This document shows positions 1 to 11,947 of a stretch of 64,000 nucleotides of DNA, piece after piece (positions within the stretch are counted from its first letter, which is position 1; each line of letters starts with the position of its first letter). The DNA comes from Hysterangium stoloniferum (taxonomy: Eukaryota > Basidiomycota > Agaricomycetes > Hysterangiales > Hysterangiaceae). The stretch covers positions 1,302,001-1,366,000 of the forward strand of contig WHVD01000004.1 in assembly GCA_015178975.1 (NCBI GenBank). Direction: 5' to 3'. The position numbers were made by a program, and so were the translations under genes. The notes under the pieces were generated by a model. That model worked only from the letters and a program-made list of their open reading frames with translations, was not told the origin of the DNA and made no database searches.

Positions 1-2851
1 CTCAGAGGGGTCTTCTATAATGTAGGTTTGACTTATTTCCTTAGATTGGTTTGCAAATGTGTCCTCGTCGACAATTTCCTCAATGGTGGGAGGTTCAGGT
101 CGCGATAAAACTCTCATCTCAGTCAGACCTTCACAGTTCTGACGATGAGCATCTAGCCAGTCTCCTTTCTCGACAAAATCATGGTCTGATATAGAAACAT
201 AAACTTGTGATGTCTCGTTCTCATTCGAGGATGCTTTCATGTCTGAAACGATGTTGTCCTCTGGCTGAGGAAGGTAGACAGAAATGAAAATCAATTCCTC
301 ATCAATGTTATGTACTTGTCCCTGTACACTTAATCCATAAACCGTTTCATAAGCCCTTTGATCCTCCGCCTCCTCCATTGGGTTCTGTGCAGAGCACTTG
401 TTAATAGAGACATAGTGCGACATCCTGCCTGCATGGGGGCAGTCGATCTTGAAATGCTCTAAACTCCCACAAATCCAACACTCCTTCGGAGGTTTGGCGA
501 TGCTTTTCTTGTCACTCTGTTCGAAAAAGAACTTGCCGTGTTTCTTACCCTGTTTAGTGTTCGATCTCCTAGAGGTGGTTTTATCCTCGAGTTCGCCGAG
601 GAGGACATGGCCTCGATTAGTGGGGTCGATTTTTCCAGAGTGCTCCTCCTCATGCCAGGGATCCGACTCATCTTGCTCGGCGATCATGACTCTGGGTTTC
701 TGAAACTGATAACGTTCTCAATGTGTTTGAACCCAAACGTTAATCAGAGCCGCTTGTAAATTGTTCACGTAAGTCTGTAGGCTCATGATGTCGTCGATAG
801 GTTGTCCCTGTAGAAGATAAAGCCATTCCGTGGGCAGTGTCAGGATAAGTCTGTGCGTTTCGTCCTTCCGGTTTTGGTGGAACCCATACAAGAATCGATA
901 AAGCTTGACCCTTCGCTGAATGTAATGAATGGGTGTCTCATGATTGTGACCGGCCTGTCGAAATTTCATGGCTTCCCATTCTAGAGCCAAGGATTCGCGC
1001 CAATGGGTTCCAAGTAATCCTTCTACAATGCCCCAAAGAAACGATCCATGAGATCAACTAAACTCAGTGCGATGTTCACGGTCTAGGGTGCTCCACCAGA
1101 TCTTAGCACCGCCGGTGAGTCGTCTTGGCAGAGTGACTCCCAACAATGTACTCATGGAGTCAGAGATCTCCGAGAGGCTCATAATATCCATGATGTAATC
1201 CAACACCTTGGATTGAGTCCCATCGTATTCGGGAAGGTCTGACCATTTGATCTTGATGTCGTTGGTGTTAAGAGCAATCCTTTTATCCTTAGGTAAGTCA
1301 TCGATAGGCACGCTGGCTCGAGGTTGCATCGGAGTTCGAAAGGGAGAGTTAGGTACTCTACCGTGACGCCCCCCACGTCCCAAATTCCCTCCATAGCTTG
1401 AGGTACTAGAACTCCCAGATGAATTACTAGGAGGTCCTCCTGATGGCAGAAAAGGGTTGGAGATCGGCAGGGAATGGTGAGGATCGACTGGATTCAGCGA
1501 TCCTCGACCAGCAACCTGACCAGCTATACCGTCGGTGAATGCAGTGGAGAAAGACGGTCGACCCCTGTTGGCGACTGATTGATATCTAGTCGTAGTTGGT
1601 TCATCACCCATGTTCATATTGCCAGGGATTCGTTCAAACGTGATGCGAGACTGGTGACTTTCCTGATGGGGGGTAGGGCTAGGTTCTGTCGCGATCCCTC
1701 TCTCGATTTCGACCGTATTCAAAGGTCGACGAGGTTGAGGCTGATAGAGGGGGATGCATATTTCCATTCCTTTTTCCTGAAGACGTTCCGCCACCTGCAT
1801 CCTCATGTCAGATGGGAAGTCTTGCAGAATAATGGGACGATTGAGTGAATGAAGGAAACGAGTGTCGGGAGAGCCATTCAGGGTACGAACAAATGAACTT
1901 GTTGTGGAGATGGGCGAATCGGGTACCTGGATGGAATCACCATAAGGGTAAAGCACTTCCAAAACCATCTTATCGAGTCTTCTCTGATTTCGCCTTAACC
2001 GACCCCTTAAAGTGAAATATGCAAATGAAGAATTCCGAGTAATCCCATTAAGAGACTCCTCCAGCATCCAAATGTAAATATACTGGTAGTCGCCTTTGGG
2101 GACGATATGATCCCCACCGAGTAGGACGTGAAGGATTTGTAACGCATCATCGTGCGTGTGGAGCATGTCGAGGAATGAGGAGAACACCTCTTGTTTAAGA
2201 ACCGTCCTCCCTCCTTTCATAACAGAGGTAACTTCACTCGACCATTCGGGAATCGAGCGAGTCAAGTCCTCAAGGGTTCCAGGTCGTAAGAATAGATCCT
2301 GCGCCGATAAAATAGCCTGATAACGGCCTAACCAGACTGCTACAGTCACCGGTAAAAGGGGGTAGTCCGTATTGTACTCCTCCACAAAGGGAGTAACCTG
2401 ATCCGTAGAAATTCGGTCGGCGTAGTACGCATCCCATTGTAAGTCGATGGGCTGGGCGTAAATCATATGACCCCTAAAGAATTGCTTAAGGATGACCTGT
2501 TTAGGTGGGAACGAGAGAACGGGTTCAGAAGCACGGGTAATTTCAACCTTAGCTCCAGGGACGTTCAACTGCTCAGTTGACAGATGTTCTTCTTGTGGAC
2601 TTGGAGGGGCATCCGTTGACGGTCCAGCTACTGCTTCGATGGGACTTCCAGGAGGAGCTGGTTTTTGAAAAGTCAACGAAGACTTCCTCATGGTGACGTT
2701 ACGGGGTGGTTCCAGACTTGCAGGTCTTTGATGAGGTTTTGAACTACTCAGGGTCACAGAGGATCTCGGCGTTTGGTTCTTGCCAGTGGTCATTTACGTG
2801 TTTAGAATTTGATAGTTAAAATAAATGTTTTTCTTCGTAGGGAAAGAGCGG

Positions 2852-2868
2852 TCCGACCCGGATCACCA
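2852..2868 (-). other. tRNA-type primer binding site of family A
   Basis: One base after the 5' LTR the minus strand reads TGGTGATCCGGGTCGGA. It starts with TGG, the complement of a tRNA 3' CCA end, and continues as a plausible acceptor/T-arm complement. The donor tRNA was not identified. Confidence 0.7.
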
Positions 2869-2869
2869 C

Positions 2870-3500
2870 TGTGAAGAGTGGTAGAAGTTCTAACCATTCT
2901 ATATACGAAGAATATCGACCGTTGAAGTACGATACCACGATGTATTGACTGTCTAAGTCTAATACGGACCGAACGTGTATTGACTACTTAGTTCAATATG
3001 GTAGAGAGAAGTAGCTATCTAAAGTAAGGTAGATAGCTAGAACGAATAAGCAGAATCGACTGGTTAAGTGCGATTCTGGACAACTGCTCGAGTGCAAGTA
3101 GAGTAGTTAGAGAGTCGAATAATAGAGTAGCATGGATGTAGTCCACGCGAGTTGAGATAGGGATTGAGTTTCGACTGATACAGTTCGAAACTCAGTTTGA
3201 ATGAGTAGCTAAAGCCTGTCTGTGACGGTCGAGATGATACACCAATCACAACTTACAGGACACTAACGGGTGTCTGCGTAAGTCGTGGTTGCGGTGTAAA
3301 AAGTGTCTGAGTTCTAAACTACGGGCGCTAGAATACATAAGTCTGGCGTGTGTGCGCCCACAAGAGTCGATGTACCGCATACATAGGTTGTCGAACTAAT
3401 TATAGATATAATGAAAGAGAGAAAATAGAAATAATAAAGGAAATATAGTAAGAGCACATCCGACTATAATTCCTGAGTGTATTTCGCCATACCTCTCACA
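2870..3500 (-). repeat. LTR, family A (5' LTR)
   Basis: 631 bp. In LTR sense it begins TGTGAGAGGTATGG and ends ACTCTTCACA. It closely matches the copies at 24101-24729 and 36860-37489, and more distantly those at 21538-22153 and 7915-8549. The base run after its outer end is CTAGG; the matching target duplicate would lie outside the window. Confidence 0.92.
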
Positions 3501-5627
3501 CTAGGGGTGGCTGGGTGCCATCTTCGAGATCAATTTTTAAGTCGTATTCTCTGTGGGGTGGAAGCTGGTCAGCTTTCTGCTTGCTAAAAACATCCACAAA
3601 GTCATGATATTTCTCCAGGATGCCTTCTAGGTCAGCGGCTTGCTCAGATTCGGATACCAGGGTTGAAAAACATCCAGTTGCTTCATCAATTTTTAAGTTG
3701 ATAGTGAATGCCTGGGACCCATCCATTTTTGTAGCCCTAATAAAAGCTGCAGCATTAATCAGAGAAATAGATGGAGGTGCCATGGGTTCCAGGGAAGCCA
3801 TGGGTGCCATAGGGATCACAGGAGTCCTCAAGACTACAGGTGCCAGGAAGGCCATGGGTGCCGTAGAGGCCGGGTCAGGCACAGTTTCCTCGGCTGCCGC
3901 GGGGGTCCGGAAAGTTGTACTGTTAGCTATCCAGTCAATCAACAGATTGTAGTGGGTAAGACAGTTGTGTCCAAGGACCACCGAGCAACTTGAGTCTAAC
4001 TGGGTCACATAGAAAGTGACCAATTGAGATGTTCCACATGGGAAACAGATGGATAAATCACAAGCTTGGGTAACAACTGAATTACTTGTGCCATCGAAGA
4101 GGTGGAGGCCAACATGATTTATCAGATAAGTTGACAACAATTTTTTTTTGTGTGAATTTTGTATCTAAAAAACAATGAGTCGAGCTGGAATCTATAAGAG
4201 CTGAAAAAATGAATTTCCGGATCATATTAGACATAAGTTTAATGAAAAATGAATCAGAATGCGAAAGAGCGGATGCATTGAGACGAGTAAACTCTTGAGT
4301 GTGCAGAGAAGCAATGCAACCCCCAACCTGTGTGGAGTCCACGGGGTTGCTTACTCTTTTTTCACGTCGGAAGCCGGTTTGTCCTTTGACAGGGTTTCCG
4401 TGCAGGCCTTGGCTGTTTGACCCTTTGAAGAGTTTGTTTTTGCCAGCAGACATTCTGGGACTCAATGACCAGGTTTTCTGCACAAGAGACAGAGGTTCTT
4501 GTCCAGGTCAATTTGCCATTGGGTCCGAGTTTGCCTGAGAGGTTGGGTTTTCCAGCTTGCTTGCCAGACTGTTGACCCTTGTTATTGTCCTTGTCCTTGT
4601 TGTTGTTGTTGTTTGAAGACTTTTTATCATTCTTCTTGTTGGATTGCATGGAGTTTTGGTTGCTGGTTGATGAATTGTTGTTGTTGTTTTTATTGGCCAT
4701 GGACTTCTTCACTTTGTCTGCAGAGGTCTCACGGGCAACTTCCATGCGATGTTCCCAATAATGTGCATCTGCATTTTGAGCTTTGAGGTGCATATGGGAC
4801 AGGTTTTTTGGCTTGCCATCCTCTCCTTTCGAGACTTTGTCTTTAAGGCGGGATGACAGACCGCCATAGAATTGGTGGCAGAGAGCAGGATTGCCCCACT
4901 GACAGTGAGCTGCAATGGTATTGAATTGGACAATATAGTCCGTGATGCACTGCATGTCCTTCATATGAAGATTTGTGAGACTGTTCTCGGCTTCTCCTGT
5001 TGGGTCATATGGGCGAAAGTTGGTTTCAAGCTCCATAACAAAAGCATCCCAATCTTCGAGCCAAAGTGGCTCTTCCTCAGAAAGTCCACTAAAAGCCGGT
5101 TTGAACCATTTCAACACAGATCCCGACAAGTATGAAAGTGCATAGTTGACTTTTCGGGAGTCCATGGGAAATGTGGTGGATCAATCAGGGAAATTGAAGT
5201 GACATTGCATGAGGAAAGTAGAGAGTTTGTTTGGGTTGGAACCTGTGAAGGGTTCCAGAGCATTGACTTTTGACTGTGGAGGTTCCTGTTCCTTTTTCTT
5301 TCATTCTTTGAGCAGGTGCGTCATAAATTTATCTATAGTACCTGCTAAAAATTCAGAAGTAGGGTCCCCCAAGTGCAGTCATTGGTTAGGTGGAGGGTTT
5401 TCGACACCTTGCCCTTGTCGGGGGCCACGGATTCGTCCTCGTGCTCAGATTCATCCTGGTTTTCTGGGACTTCTTCGATATGGGCTTCTTCCATGGGTTC
5501 CGACTGGTTTGCAAGCATCTGACTGGTATACAAAGTTAACGGGGAATGAAGAGTCGACGGTCCAGGTAATGATGCCTGTGTGTGCACTTTTCTTCTTGGT
5601 GGCATAATGAAACAATCTGCAAGTCTT

Positions 5628-5638
5628 AGTCAGAAAAT
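5628..5638 (-). other. Putative self-priming site, family C
   Basis: Two bases (GT) after the 5' LTR the minus strand reads ATTTTCTGACT. This is the exact reverse complement of AGTCAGAAAAT in the same LTR (minus strand of 5952-5962), which lies 26-33 bases after the TATA-like box, where a transcript would start. In Tf1 of fission yeast the first 11 nt of the mRNA prime reverse transcription at such a site. Here the mechanism is inferred. Confidence 0.6.
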
Positions 5639-5693
5639 ACTGTCAGGGTACGTACACAGTGGGTCTCCAGAGGAACCCACAGAATATCCAGTA

Positions 5694-5725
5694 GGACTTG
5701 GCTTCAGCTTATAGGCTGCACCCTC
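5694..5725 (-). other. Shared LTR hairpin segment (family C)
   Basis: In LTR sense: GGT, one base, CAGC, loop CTATAA, GCTG, AA, GCC, then AAGTCC. One of 13 occurrences of this segment in the window, in LTRs of different families (see findings). Confidence 0.75.
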
Positions 5726-5951
5726 ACAAGATCGTGTTGTCCAATTTCAGACAGGTGGACAGGAATCCCGGGGAGTCCAGGCAGGGGTCGTAGGTTGAGG
5801 GGTCGTAGGTTGGAGGTCGTGAGGTCGTGAGTTGAGATAAGTGAGAGATAGATGCACCAGAGCCCGTGGGCTCCAACTAGTGTGAGTGGTGTAATTCAAG
5901 TAGGAGTTTAGAGTGGGAAATGTATTAGATTACTGGGGGGAATCTAAGCCA

Positions 5952-5962
5952 ATTTTCTGACT
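5952..5962 (-). promoter_or_regulatory. Predicted transcript start / primer 11-mer, family C LTR
   Basis: The minus strand reads AGTCAGAAAAT. The spacing to TATTTAAA (5988-5995) fits a TATA-driven start. The 11-mer is kept in the solo copy (10870-10880, with TATTTAAA at 10837-10844) and in both copies nested near 57.6 and 58.0 kb. Confidence 0.5.
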
Positions 5963-6457
5963 GGATTGTATGTACAACATCTGCCAGTTTAAATAGACTG
6001 TGGAGTGCATGACATACCAAATCCAGTAATGATGAAACGAAACAAGCAAAACATAAAATGGGAATAGTAAACACCAAGTTTGGTGTGTTAGGAATGGGAT
6101 GGAATGGAGCGGAGTCCAAATAGTGACAAATCATAAACCATAACGGGAAATGGAGTGGAAGTGGAGTCTGAATCGTGACAGGTTATTTGACTAAAACAGG
6201 AACGGGGCTCTGTTAGAGGGAAGACAGGTATTCTGAGCGGGGTCTGGTGACTGATGCATGGGACAAGGTCGGACATAGACAGGGACGGAGTCTGGTGGGT
6301 TTTCTGGTGACTGAAACACAATGTAACGAAGTTGAACGTAGACAAGTCTGATGTACAGAGTCCAGTGGGAATTCCGGTAAACTGATAATGGGTGCGTATA
6401 GGGCGCGGGTGTGTATAAGTTAGTGCCCAGAGTCCGGCAGGATTTCCAGTCGTAACA

Positions 6458-7094
6458 TAGAGCAACACTACCAAGGCTACCAAACACAAGATAGAATATA
6501 GAAATATGGAGTGAAGAGGGGACAGCCCAATGACAGGGGAGAACACACTTTGTTTTAGTGGGATTCCTACATAAGAGATTGAAACTAAAGAAATGAGTAT
6601 GTACAGGTCTACTAATTATACTATTTATTTAATATTTATTTAGTATTTTTTATTTATTAGAAATTTGAGAAAAATGCTAAAAATGGCATGTATGCACCCT
6701 ACAGTGCATAGCCATACTTCGGCACTTATGTAAGCCCACCTGGTGCTGTGTAGGCCCATGCAGTGCACCACCACCTGCATAGGTGCCAACTGCATTTGCA
6801 GTGCCGGCACACAAGGAGGCCCCATAGGCACACAGTGCAAAGCACTATGTGTCCATCAGGGTGTAGGTGGCAGCATCACCCTTATGTCAGTGCCATCATT
6901 TGGCTGTGCCACCACTGCATTGTATCACAATGTCACTGCACCACATTGTTGTGTCACTGCACAGCCACTTTTCATTGCACAGCTGCTTTTTGTGTGGGTG
7001 GCAGTGTGATTACGTAATTGCACTCACGCCTTTGCCTGTACTGTTTTGTAGGTGCATAATAAAATAAAATAAAATAAAATCAATATCCTGAACA
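6458..7094 (-). repeat. LTR-like repeat, family H (copy 1)
   Basis: Matches the repeat at 14110-14921, which follows the polypurine-like end of the family-H element and is therefore read as its LTR. In LTR sense it starts TGTTCAGGATATTG near 7094 and soon enters a (TTTTA)n tract (plus strand 7059-7081). It includes a TG/CA-rich stretch (about 6690-7010). No target duplication was found, and the boundary near 6458-6470 is uncertain. Confidence 0.5.
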
Positions 7095-7538
7095 GTTTGT
7101 CTGCTTGTTTCTTGTTTTTTTTCATTCTGGTTACATGGTAATGCTTAGAGTTTATGCAATGCTGTATGTGGTTCTATTTTGATCTTTTCCTTGTTAATCC
7201 CACCACTTCCAATCCCAATCCCTCCCTCACTACATCTTTTGTTTACTGTTAAATATATCTATGAGATGAGATCTCTGCCCCAATCCATCCCCACTGTTGC
7301 TTTTGAATGCTCTTCTTGTTCAGGTTCCTTCCTTTTCTTCCTTTTCTTCCTTTCTTCTCTTTGATGCATCCTGTTCCATTGTGAAAATCTTCAACCCTCA
7401 CTACCCCTTTCATGTCTAGTCTCCCCTCATCCCATTCTCATTCTGCTATCCTTCTTACCTGCAAAGGTTTTTGCACTTCATCCTTCCTTGACATGGATCA
7501 AATGTCTTCAACTATGTCAAATACAAAATCCCTCATTG
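7095..7538. other. Intergenic, no gene recognised
   Basis: A+T-rich, CpG-poor sequence with pyrimidine-rich stretches. No coding signal or repeat boundary was seen. Confidence 0.5.
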
Positions 7539-7914
7539 GAGGATAGTGACAATTCATTGAATATTCAAAATTTTATGGAAAAGTCCTCATATTTCTAATT
7601 GAGACTATTTCCTCTGGCTATGACTATATGTTTTAAAAGTTTATATTTCATTATTGCAAAATTTCATCTTTCAGACTTGTATGCTCCTTTAAAATATGCA
7701 CAAATGTTTATGGATAAACAAGATTTTCTGGGTTATGACTTAATCTTTAGGATAAAAAATATGCCAAGTGGCACTGGCAGCAGATTGCTTTGGCTTGTGG
7801 AAAGGCTATATTGCTGTTGTGTTAAGTTCCCGAAACAAGATAAGTTCTGAGGAAGTCCCACGGAGGTTTCCAGTAATTAATTCTGAACACACTTTCTTCC
7901 AGGAATTGTCCCAG
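7539..7914 (+). repeat. Repeat R1 (copy 1)
   Basis: The part at 7539-7760 matches the reverse complement of about 13860-14110 (shared landmarks: the GAATATTC region, AAATATGCACAAATG and GGTTATGACTTAATCTTT). The two copies are diverged. No coding content was recognised. The remainder up to 7914 is unassigned and ends at the family-A LTR. Confidence 0.5.
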
Positions 7915-8549
7915 TGTGAGAGGGACTGCAAAATATACTCCAAAATATAGTCTGGACGAGCCCACACTATATTTCCATTATTATTTCTATTCCCCTCTCT
8001 ATTTTATTATACACATATATTTAGTTCAACAACCTATGCATTCAGTACATAGACTCTTGTGGGCACATATGTGCCAGACCTATGTATTCTAGTGCCTATA
8101 GTTAGAACTCAGACACTTTTACCCCGAAACCATGACTTGCCCAGACACCCACTTAGTGTCCTGCAAGTTGTGATTGGGGTATCATCTCGACCATCACAGA
8201 TGGGCCTTAACTATCAGTGCAATCACCATTTCAAACTATACTAGTCAAAAATCAAACTGTTATCTCAATCTGCATGGACTACATCCATGCTACTTTGTTT
8301 GACCCTCTTGTTATTTCCTTAATCACTAGAGCAGTCACTCAGAATTGTACTTCAAAGTTGATTCTCTTTCAGTTGTCTTAGCTATCTATTCTACTTATAG
8401 ATAGCTAATCCTTTCAACTGTATTGAACTAGATAGTCAATACACACTTTGGTCTGTATTAGACTTAGATAGTCAATACATTGTCGTGTCGTACCTAAATG
8501 GTCGATATTATTCGTATATAGAATGGTAGAACTTCCACCACTCTTCACA
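7915..8549 (+). repeat. Solo LTR, family A (old copy)
   Basis: 635 bp with intact ends (TGTGAGAG...CTCTTCACA) but strongly diverged from the other A copies. Most differences sit at former CpG sites (CG to TG or CA). The flanking 5-mers CCCAG and CATGG do not match, so either the duplication has decayed or the flanks were rearranged. Confidence 0.85.
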
Positions 8550-9150
8550 CATGGAGTCCCTGGGTAATAGGTCCGAGGAGTTTCCAGGGATTAGTAGTAC
8601 AAGGAGTGTGGTATCAGAATAATTACCAGAAGTGGTACTGCTGAGATGGACTTGGCTTCAGCTTATGGGCTGCGCCCTCATACACTCATTTGGGTGTCCA
8701 TATTTTGAACTGACAGAATGCATACAGGAAGATGTAGATTCTGGAGTTCCTGTGGGAGTTCCAGGAATCGAACATGTAGACAGACAAGAGGACTAGGGAC
8801 TGGATCATGAGGGAGTAACTTGTTTGAGATTCAAACCTAAGTACATGAATATAGGAGACTTATATAGACTGTGAAATGTAATAATACCAAATCCAGTATT
8901 AATGAGAGGCAGAACTATTAAACATAAAATGAAACAAGTAAATACCAAACTAGGTATTAGGGATGGAATGGAATGGGAGCAGAGAACAAATCATGACAGG
9001 TCATTAGACCATAACGGGAACGTGGCTCTGTGAGAGGGGTTCCGGGGAGTCCAGTCAGGGTCCGGTGACTGGTCTGTGAGATACAGAGTGTTGGGTGTAT
9101 AGGGTGGAGTTCAGAGTCTGTGTTATGTATTGTTAGGTTTTTCCAATTTT
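8550..9150 (-). repeat. Decayed LTR, family C-like
   Basis: Retains the shared hairpin segment (8648-8679) and the C-type U3 sequence (the CCAAATCCAGTA region near 8893, then the TAAATACC region, ending in repeated GTCCGGTGACTGG-like units). The start abuts the family-A LTR. Heavily mutated. Confidence 0.65.
8648..8679 (-). other. Shared LTR hairpin segment (C-like)
   Basis: GGACTTGGCTTCAGCTTATG start on the plus strand. Stem CAGC/GCTG retained. Confidence 0.65.
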
Positions 9151-10378
9151 TAACCAATCTCCCCTAACAAATTGATAAAAACAAGATTAAATGTACTTAT
9201 ATTGTGACAGAATTATTGTAAAATAGTCTCCTGAAATTAACTTGAATTATCACAATTTATTTCATATTTTTATCATTTATTTTGGGAGAACTATTGAATT
9301 TCTACTGTTTATTCTTTTTTAGCTAAATATCTTTGAAGTCGCCCTTTTGGGGCTTATTGCACAATGCGTGGGAATATTGTTACATTTCATGACAATTGTC
9401 ATAAACGCGACCCAGCTGTCACAAACGGCTGAATAACAATAATGACATATGGAAACATTGTGACATGCACGGGAAAATTATGTAATCAGCACACGCATGA
9501 AAATCATCAACTTCGTGATGCGTGAGAACATTACATCAGCATACTGTATATGCTACAATGGAAAGTAGTAGAAACTCCTGGAATATTCCAGCAGATTCCA
9601 GGTAAAATAGCTAAAAATAGGTAAAACAAGTAGCTAGAACATTCTCCCATGTCTCAGACTTTACTGTATATAAGGAGCTCTGCTCCACCACTGAAATATA
9701 ACTCAATTTAACTACATTTATCAGCCACATCAGTGTGCCACTGCATCAGCAGTTCTACTCCACCCCCCTAGTTGGGCTGTTGGAGAAATACACACATACA
9801 CTTAGTCACCTCTAGTTGAGCTGCTGACCTAAGCTAACTCAGGATCCATTGTCACCTTTAGTTGAGCTTCTGACATAATAATCCTACCCCCTTGTCACCT
9901 CTAGTTGAGCTTCTGAGAAACAATCTTGTTCCCTTTTGCCACCTCTTAGTTGAGTGGCTGGCTATCCTTTATTACTTATCCACCTCTAGTTGAGTTGTTG
10001 GTTATCAATTAAAGTAATAAATATTTTAGGTTATATTGAGATAAGGAATACATATATTCTAATTTCTACCCGGTTTTTGGCATAAATAAATACTGAGAAT
10101 ATTCTTGCAGAATCCTTAAGACTACATTAAGATCCTGATAAGTTAGTATCACAGTAGACCCTGTAGGTTAGTGTAAATAAAGCATATATTAGCCAAATAG
10201 TGTTTTATTCTATATCTAATCTTTTGACCTGTTTATAAATATTTTTACTGTTTGATAAATAGTATAAAATATATATAAACTAGCTAGAATTGAAGTTAAA
10301 TCTAGCTTCGGAATCAGTAAATTGTTATTCATATTTTAGTAGTTGTTTTTGCAGAAAAAGAACAGCTTGCAAAAGCAG
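9151..10378 (+). repeat. LTR-like promoter region with six spaced repeats
   Basis: Contains a clear TATA box (TATATAAGGAG at about 9668) and, downstream, six copies of a roughly 22-nt motif like CACCTCTAGTTGAGCTGCTG at about 40-46 bp spacing (9766-10005). A TTAGTATCACAG string at about 10146 loosely resembles a copia-type primer site, so this may be a copia LTR with its downstream leader. No terminal repeats were confirmed. The stretch up to the family-C LTR is A+T-rich and unassigned. Confidence 0.4.
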
Positions 10379-11204
10379 TGTTACGACCAGAATTCCCACC
10401 AGACTCCAGGCACTAACTTATACACACCCGTGCCCTAGACACACCCATTATCAGTTTACCGGAATTCCCGCTGGACTCCATACGTCAGCCTTGTCTATAT
10501 TCGTCTTCATTACGTTGTGTTTCAGTCACCAGAAAACCCACTGGACTCCGTTCTGTCTATGTCCGACCTCGTCCCGTGCATCAGTCACCAGACCCCGCTC
10601 AGAAAACCCATCATCCCTCTAACAGAGCCCCATTCCCATTTTAGTCAAATGACCTGTCACGATTTGGACTCCACTCCCACTCCATTTCCCATTATGGTTT
10701 ATGATTTGTCACTATTTGGACTCCACTCCGTTCCATCCCATTCCTAACACCAATTTGGTGTTTACTATTCCCATTTTATGTTTTGCTCGTTTCATTTCAT
10801 TATTACTGGATTCGGTATGACATTTCCTCCATGGTCTATTTAAACTGGCAGATGTTGTACATACAATCCAGTCAGAAAATCGGCTTAGATTCCCCCCAGT
10901 AATCTAATACATTTTCCGCTCTAAAACCCTACTTGATTCATACCACTCGCACTAGTCAGAGCCCACAGGCTCCGGCGTATCTATCTCTCTCACCAGTCTT
11001 GACTCACGACCCACAACCTCCAATCTCAACTCATGACCCACAACCTCCAACCCACAAACCCCACCCAGACTCCCCGGGATTCCCGTCTGCCCATCTGAAA
11101 TTGGACGACACGATCTAGCGAGGGTGCAGCCTATAAGCTGAAGCCAAGTCCTACCAGATATTCTGTGGGTTTCTCCAGAGACCCGCCCTGTACATATCCT
11201 AACA
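10379..11204 (+). repeat. Solo LTR, family C
   Basis: 826 bp from TGTTACGACC to CCTAACA, flanked on both sides by AGCAG, a perfect 5-bp target-site duplication. TATTTAAA at 10837-10844, predicted start 11-mer at 10870-10880, shared hairpin segment at 11118-11151. The well-kept duplication points to a fairly recent insertion. Confidence 0.93.
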
Positions 11205-11414
11205 AGCAGCTCTCAAAACCTTCTTTGCGAAGTAGGGTGCATATATTCAAGTAAACTCTTGACTTCAGGGGTTCTAAGTCTATTCAGGCTGCCACTGATT
11301 AATATCAAATACTTAAATTATTTTACCTTGCAGTGAATTGAGTACTTGCACATTTTGATAGAGCACTGGACTCCTTTTTCAGAAAATAATATTAAAATAA
11401 GGCTAATACATCAC
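11205..11414. other. Unassigned sequence between LTR copies
   Basis: Continues the sequence that the family-C LTR interrupted at AGCAG. A+T-rich, with no clear coding frame. Confidence 0.4.
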
Positions 11415-11947
11415 AGTCCAGTGGAGTCCGACAACTGGTACATGAGACACATGACAGACTGTTTGGCCATAATGGGAGCAGGGTTCTATGCTCTGTTAGA
11501 GGGGTTCCAGGAGTCTGGTGACTGGTCTGTGAGATACAGAGAGTCAGGTATAAGCAGGTTGATGTCTGGGTCTGGCAGAGTCCGAGGACTGGTGTATATG
11601 ACACAGTGTCAGATATAGACAGGTTGAGGTGCAAGTCTAGTGAGTCTGACAACTGGTGCATATAGGGTGACATGCAGGTCCCCAGAGTCCGGTTGGAGTC
11701 CGGTTCGGAAGATGACCAAGAACATGTAGAGATGTCAACTGTGAATGGGCAGAGTCCGATGGATTCCAGGTCATAACAGAAGGTATCTAGTTGGGGGCAG
11801 ACAGGGTGGGGTGCATACAGAGAGTCAGGCATAAACAAGTTGATGTGCAGGCTCCAGCAGGAACTCCGGTTGTAACTATACAATATAGAGGGTCGGGAGC
11901 ATGTAGGACAGGAGGCCAGAGGCTAGCGGGTTTTCCAGTTCCTGACA
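11415..11947 (-). repeat. Partial decayed LTR, family C-like
   Basis: Several diverged copies of the GTCCGG/GACTGGTG-type U3 units seen in family C. Ends near TTCCAGTTCCTGACA. Lacks the promoter half and the hairpin segment. Confidence 0.5.

Larger units (their letters stand above)
1..3500 (-). mobile_element. Ty3/Gypsy family A element (partial, runs off left edge)
   Basis: LTR retrotransposon read on the minus strand. Parts in order: 5' LTR (2870-3500), tRNA-type primer site, a long Gag-like reading frame (2793 to 1054) with a Pro/Ser/Thr-rich N-terminus, further Gag sequence (about 990-718), and a CCHC zinc knuckle near 480-440 (C-x2-C-x4-H-x4-C, read as CWICGSLEHFKIDC). Protease and polymerase would lie beyond the left edge. 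The element sits inside the protease region of the family-C element, so it is younger than that host. It looks fairly well kept in the part seen, with at most a few breaks. The family assignment rests on LTR identity with the chromodomain-bearing copy at 18.4-24.7 kb. Confidence 0.8.
3501..6457 (-). mobile_element. Ty3/Gypsy family C element (5' part)
   Basis: Minus-strand LTR retrotransposon remnant: 5' LTR (5641-6457), Gag start near 5605 (MPPRRKVHTQ), Gag body (about 5165-4360, with an Asn/Lys-rich tract), and a retropepsin-like segment (about 4250-3500). The rest of the element is separated from this part by the inserted family-A element. It is broken in several places. Gag and protease resemble those of the family-D element at 55.6-60.3 kb, so C and D belong to one clade. 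The site after the LTR is not tRNA-like but is complementary to the LTR itself (see the paired 11-mers). Confidence 0.8.
5641..6457 (-). repeat. LTR, family C (5' LTR)
   Basis: 817 bp. In LTR sense it starts TGTTACGACTGG and ends GTACCCTGACA. It matches the solo copies at 10379-11204 and 57132-58831 (outer and inner). It carries the shared hairpin segment at 5694-5725 and a TATA-like box, TATTTAAA, at 5988-5995. Confidence 0.9.

Noticed and set aside
4499-4786. Cys/Leu-rich plus-strand frames at 4.5-4.8 kb
   Set aside because: Antisense of the Asn/Lys-rich tract of the family-C Gag.
7062-7081. Poly(A)-like tail of a LINE or SINE at the (AAAAT)n tract
   Set aside because: The second copy shows the tract lying inside sequence that continues to the purine tract of a Gypsy element, so an LTR is the better reading, though not proven.
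9766-10005. CRISPR-like array of spaced repeats
   Set aside because: Repeats are imperfect, spacers are short and uneven, no cas genes are present and the sequence is eukaryotic.
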